Assembly: GCA_029243605.1 (NCBI GenBank)
Contig: JAQWRT010000014.1
Location: forward strand, 1 to 64,000
Origin: Myxococcota bacterium
GTDB taxonomy: Bacteria; Myxococcota_A; UBA9160; UBA4427
DNA: 64,000 bases
Direction: 5' to 3'
A model generated the notes under the pieces. The model searched no databases. It was not told where the DNA came from and saw only the letters and a program-made list of their open reading frames with translations. Shown piece after piece: positions 60,525 through 64,000 of the stretch. Within the stretch, counting starts at the first letter, position 1. Each line of letters opens with the position of its first letter. Position numbers and translations under genes: made by a program.

Positions 60525-62831
60525 TCAGCGGTAGAGAAAGGCGTCGGGGGTTTCCTTGGGCGGCCGCCAGCGTGGAAAGGCGCCCAAGTTCAAGTCGGTG
60601 AAGCTCCCCTGGAAGACAAGGTCGAAGGGGAGGATGGATTCGCGCCCGCGGACCAGGCCATAGCGCTCGCGCATACTCTCGTAGACGTAGGTGCTCTGGG
60701 CCGTGGGCCGCTTGTCCGGTCGATCCGCCAGGCCGAGCAAGGCGCGTTCGAGGAATTGGTCCCGGTCCGCATCGGCGGCGAGGCTGTCGTCGGGATCGAT
60801 CAACTCATTGCGACGCGTGGTTTCGTCGAGCATCGCCGCGAGTTGAGCCATGCGCTTGGACGAGATTTCCTTGTACATGGGGAGGGGGATCGCGTCCTCG
60901 TCGCCCTCTTCGCCAACCATGTCAAAGCGTACGTTCAGGCCTCCAAGGAGGGTGATCCCAATGGGGTGCAGTTCACCGTCTTCAATTTTTCCATTGATCA
61001 GGATCGGATTGATTCCGAAACCGGCGGGTCCGGCGACCCGAGGATTTTCTTTGAGAAAACCTCGGGTGATCGTAATTTTTTGGGGGGATGCGTCCTCGAG
61101 TTCGGCCCGGACGCGATACCCCGCCATTTTGCCGGAAGCGTTGTCCGGGTATTCCATAGAGGTATGCCGGAGAACCTGGATTCTGCGATCGGGTCGCCGG
61201 ATTCGCTCGGCGGCGGCGAGCTGTTGGGCCGATGCGGCCTCGGCGAGCTCGGCGCGCTTTTCATTCGAGAGTCTTGGGAGGAAGTCGGCGATACGGAGCG
61301 CGCCGACAAAATTTTCACGGTTCTGTTCGTAGCTGAAGAGCCATTCCATGACCTCTTCGGCGTGCTGCCCGCGCGGTTCTAGAGCCAGATAGCGATAGCC
61401 GAGAATCGCGCTGGGCTGCTGGAAATCGGGTGATTTCTGCCAGCGCCCGAAAATCAGCCGCAGAGGAGACGTCACGAAGGTCGATGCGATTCCCGGGGAC
61501 TCGAGGATAAGCGCCACCGGGCGGGGCAGGTTCGGGTAACGGCTTCGGGTCGCGTAGTTTCCGAAGAGGCGCCACATGATCTCCTCGTTGATTTTACTCC
61601 GCCGCATTTCTTTGTAGGAGCGGTAGGGATTCTGCCAGGGGTCGTCGACCAGATGTGCTGCGTAGCGCGCCATGTTGTTGCTCTCGGAATCCTCCTTGGC
61701 CAACTGATCCAGGGTTCGCCAACTGGCACTCTCGGCACCGCCCTCGTATTGGGCCATGGCGAAGAGATAGGCTGCCTCCCCGGCGGTATCGCCTGGGCCC
61801 TGGGCGCGGGCCTCCAGGACCTCGATCCATTGGGGGGACAGGGGGGTTGAGTCACTCGAACCCGCCAGAAGGGCGATGGCCAGGTCACGGCTCTCGGGCC
61901 CATAGCTCCGACCGGGGGGGAGGGGCTCGGCCTCCAGGGATTCTTCAAAGAGCTGCCAGTGATCGGCCAGGCGCTTTTTGGCGTCGTCGAGTATTTGCGT
62001 GGCCTCTGTATTCGGTCCCCAGAAAAGGGCGCGTTGGGCCTCCATGGCGGCGACCCGATAACGCCCGGCCTTCTGTGCCCGGCGCGCGGTGCGAAGCCGC
62101 CGGGCCTGCATGGTCCGGCCCAATTTCTTGTCCCCCCCCTCGACCTGGGCGAGGACGTATGAGTAGTCCTCATCCTCGGGGTTTCGGGCGAGCCATTCCT
62201 TGCGCAGGGCAAGGGCTTGGCGATCCGTGCCCGTCAACGCTTCGTCGTTGGAAAAACTCGCGAGATAATGGGCGACGCTTGTGCTGAGTTGGAGCGGGGC
62301 GAAGATGAAACCGTTGAAGGCGGCCTGGCCGAGAGGGCGAGAGACGGCGTTGAAGGTACGCGCCCAATAGGTTTCCCAGGTATCTCTTCGCCTTTGCCAG
62401 GCGAGTCCAAGGAGGTCGTCGTCGACGGATTGCTGCAGTCGAGCATCGAGGGCTGGATCCGTTCCCCAGCCCGCCCCGAGTTTTTGGCTCGCCTTCCGAT
62501 AGGCCTCACGATCGTCGAGTGTCGAGTGGAGAAGGTCCAGGGACAGGGCGTCGAGGTCTTCGCCCTTATGCGAGTCCGATGTTTTGTCGATGCGCTCGAC
62601 TGTTTTTTGAAGGGTGGGAATATCGGTGGCCAAGGCCGAGGCGGCGGCCTTGGCTCCGAGAAGGTCTGTGGTCTGGGGCAGCCAGGGAGCGGGTCTCGCC
62701 AGGGGAATGAGGAGATCTCCACCGGGCGGTGGCGGTCGTTGAGCACAGCCGCCCAGAGTCAGGACAAGAGTCAGCACAAGGGCTGGGCCCCACCCGGCGG
62801 CGCGAGTATCAATCACTGAATCGGTCAACAT
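60525..62831 (-). CDS. Large lipoprotein of unknown function
   Basis: 768 residues from the ATG at 62831 (a GTG at 62816 is possible). The signal core GPALVLTLVLTL ends in the lipobox LGGC. Residues 60-350 are mostly helical and include TPR-like pieces (AQKAGRYRVAAMEAQRALFWGPNTEATQILDDAKKRL). The second half has mixed helices, then a beta-rich segment (KITITRGFLKENPRVAGPAGFGINPILINGKIEDGELHPIGITLLGGLNVRFDMV). No catalytic motif is recognised. It overlaps the upstream lipoprotein gene by 23 bases, and the two probably form an envelope complex. Confidence 0.75.
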   Translation of the reverse strand: MLTDSVIDTRAAGWGPALVLTLVLTLGGCAQRPPPPGGDLLIPLARPAPWLPQTTDLLGAKAAASALATDIPTLQKTVERIDKTSDSHKGEDLDALSLDLLHSTLDDREAYRKASQKLGAGWGTDPALDARLQQSVDDDLLGLAWQRRRDTWETYWARTFNAVSRPLGQAAFNGFIFAPLQLSTSVAHYLASFSNDEALTGTDRQALALRKEWLARNPEDEDYSYVLAQVEGGDKKLGRTMQARRLRTARRAQKAGRYRVAAMEAQRALFWGPNTEATQILDDAKKRLADHWQLFEESLEAEPLPPGRSYGPESRDLAIALLAGSSDSTPLSPQWIEVLEARAQGPGDTAGEAAYLFAMAQYEGGAESASWRTLDQLAKEDSESNNMARYAAHLVDDPWQNPYRSYKEMRRSKINEEIMWRLFGNYATRSRYPNLPRPVALILESPGIASTFVTSPLRLIFGRWQKSPDFQQPSAILGYRYLALEPRGQHAEEVMEWLFSYEQNRENFVGALRIADFLPRLSNEKRAELAEAASAQQLAAAERIRRPDRRIQVLRHTSMEYPDNASGKMAGYRVRAELEDASPQKITITRGFLKENPRVAGPAGFGINPILINGKIEDGELHPIGITLLGGLNVRFDMVGEEGDEDAIPLPMYKEISSKRMAQLAAMLDETTRRNELIDPDDSLAADADRDQFLERALLGLADRPDKRPTAQSTYVYESMRERYGLVRGRESILPFDLVFQGSFTDLNLGAFPRWRPPKETPDAFLYR

Positions 62832-63798
62832 CCACCAGGAGTGTAAAGGCGAGAAGCGCTTCGAGCTTGCGCCCGGCTTCGAGTTTTTCGGGCGTTCCGT
62901 CATGGGCAGCGACGGACTCGTAGAGCTGGGCGGCGGGGTCGATGAGATCCTGGAATTGCGCGGGGTCGAAGTCCAGGCTCTGGGGCGGGCTCGCGGCCAC
63001 GTACTCGCTGGCGAGGTCATTGTAGAGATCGGCCAGGTTGATCATATGGCGGAGGTGGTTCTTGGAGGCCGCGTGGCGGGAGAGGACCCGCTGAAGCTCG
63101 GCGACCGCCAGGAGTTGGCCATCGGGCAGGATATGCCGGCGATTGACGAAATAGGCGGCGCGAACTTCATCGGCGCGTTCGATTTCTTCGGCCACTACCG
63201 CTCGCATGTAGTTTCCCTGAAGTTCGTCGTAGAGAAACGAGAGGAGAGCGACCCGCTCCTCGAGTTCGCCCACGGCGAGCTCCGGGTCCTGCACCTCTTG
63301 GGTCGGGGAGAGGGCGGGAGAGTCCAGGGGGTTTTGTAAATGGATTCCGACACTGAGCGCACCGTTGATCTGTTCCAGGATGCCTGCACTTTCTTGCGCC
63401 GGCCCGCTCAATTCTCCGTCGCGTTCGGCGACTCGAAGGTAGAGGAGCGTCGCGAGTTCGTAGGCTCTCAGACGCTCGAGGGCCCGGGCCTTCGCGAAGT
63501 CGACGACGGGGTCCATGTAGCCGCTCCGGAGGGGGTCGGCCTGGATCCGTTCGATATTCTCGAGGCGCAGGAGGCTCGATCGGTACACATTGCGACCGGT
63601 AAAATCCGTTGCTGGTGGAAAGCGATAGGTATCGTCGGGGATATGCCTTCGCAGTACGGCCACGACTTCGATGATGCTCTCGGTCGGCCCGTAAGCAGCT
63701 TCGAGTTTTTTGGTCTTGGCGCTCGCGCAGCCGATTCCCAGGGCCATGAGGCCACAGAGTCCAAAGCGGACGCCGAAGGAGATCTGCCTTTCTCGCAA
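62809..63798 (-). CDS. Helical lipoprotein of unknown function
   Basis: 329 residues from the TTG at 63798, which sits four bases after the stop of the upstream gene and gives a short basic n-region, FGVRFGLCGLMAL and the lipobox LGIGC. A GTG at 63867 would overlap that upstream gene and make an improbably long n-region. The mature protein is almost entirely helical, with TPR-like segments (AKARALERLRAYELATLLYLRVAERDGE and DPAAQLYESVAAHDG). I recognise no family. It is followed by the 768-residue lipoprotein gene. Confidence 0.72.
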   Translation of the reverse strand: MRERQISFGVRFGLCGLMALGIGCASAKTKKLEAAYGPTESIIEVVAVLRRHIPDDTYRFPPATDFTGRNVYRSSLLRLENIERIQADPLRSGYMDPVVDFAKARALERLRAYELATLLYLRVAERDGELSGPAQESAGILEQINGALSVGIHLQNPLDSPALSPTQEVQDPELAVGELEERVALLSFLYDELQGNYMRAVVAEEIERADEVRAAYFVNRRHILPDGQLLAVAELQRVLSRHAASKNHLRHMINLADLYNDLASEYVAASPPQSLDFDPAQFQDLIDPAAQLYESVAAHDGTPEKLEAGRKLEALLAFTLLVDVDRFSD

Positions 63799-63802
63799 TG
63801 CT

Positions 63803-64000
63803 TCAGCGCGCCGATTTGCGCGGTTTGCGCGCGCTGCGTTTTGCCTTGGAGGCCGGCGCCGACCCACTCCGCGCGGCGATGAGGTTGAGCATTTTTTCCG
63901 TGGCGATCACAGCGGCTGCCATCTGATCGGAATCCACCCCGAGCGTCGTGAAGGTTTCCCCCGGGCCAGGATTGATTTTTCCCGGGCCGGGTTTCCAGGT
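63803..64000 (-). CDS. C-terminal fragment of an unidentified protein
   Basis: An open frame enters from the right edge and ends at the TGA 63805-63803. The readable 65 residues include FTTLGVDSDQMAAAVIATEKMLNLIAARSG and a Lys/Arg/Ala-rich tail (SKAKRSARKPRKSAR). Third positions are GC-rich as in the neighbours, and the next gene starts four bases later, which supports real coding. The product is not recognisable from this part; the basic tail might bind nucleic acid. Confidence 0.55.
   Translation of the reverse strand, partial: TWKPGPGKINPGPGETFTTLGVDSDQMAAAVIATEKMLNLIAARSGSAPASKAKRSARKPRKSAR

Overview
The window is a GC-rich, gene-dense stretch of a bacterial chromosome. It holds about 56 protein genes, one tRNA and no recognisable phage, transposon, integron or CRISPR. 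The set suggests a deltaproteobacterial/Myxococcota-like Gram-negative: a rpsU-dnaG-rpoD operon, a class 1b PBP, many lipoproteins, Tat export, a eukaryote-type (GSII) glutamine synthetase beside PII, NtrC-family signalling, SelA, and a FlhG/MinD-like ATPase coupled to a J-like/RodZ-type HTH protein. This placement is inferred from gene content and should be taken as moderate confidence.

Left part (1-13.8 kb): the end of glnB and a GSII gene are followed by a minus-strand argH-dapF-dapA-dapB operon (arginine, lysine/peptidoglycan). Next come a PBP1b-type gene, a TPR lipoprotein and a degenerate LspA-like membrane protein that end at a strong terminator. An IclR regulator, an acyl-CoA dehydrogenase, a short malic enzyme and a CYTH phosphatase follow.

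Middle-left (13.7-30.3 kb): tatA/B-tatC, a PilZ protein, and a two-component pair made of a normal NtrC-type regulator and a very unusual sensor (degenerate AAA+ domain fused to a degenerate histidine kinase). Then come a secreted protein-GNAT-aminotransferase unit, M20 and M23 peptidases, a DUF84 NTPase, gshA, trxB and a PAS-HisKA-receiver protein without a kinase domain.

Middle (30.2-37.2 kb): one long minus-strand housekeeping operon runs rng-rplU-rpmA-obgE-proB-nadD-rsfS-comF. It diverges from selA across a 566-bp structured leader region.

Middle-right (37.7-53.0 kb): selA, the FlhG-like/J-HTH pair with rluD and pgeF, rho with a C-rich leader, prfA-prmC, hisB-hisH-hisF (no hisA) and rpsU-dnaG-rpoD.

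Right end (53-64 kb): an FAD oxidoreductase, a CAT-anticodon tRNA that looks like tRNA-Ile2, a DUF2846-like lipoprotein, a TPR-zincin fusion, a glcDEF glycolate oxidase operon, and a minus-strand group of two large unidentified lipoproteins plus a gene running off the edge.

Several upstream regions share a promoter-like pattern (TTGA-type -35, 17-18 bp, TAG[G/C][C/G]T -10). The best candidates for undescribed biology are the double-degenerate AAA+/kinase sensor, the kinase-less HisKA-REC protein, the active-site-deficient LspA homologue, the HPD-less J/RodZ-HTH partner of the FlhG-like ATPase, and the right-end lipoprotein pair.
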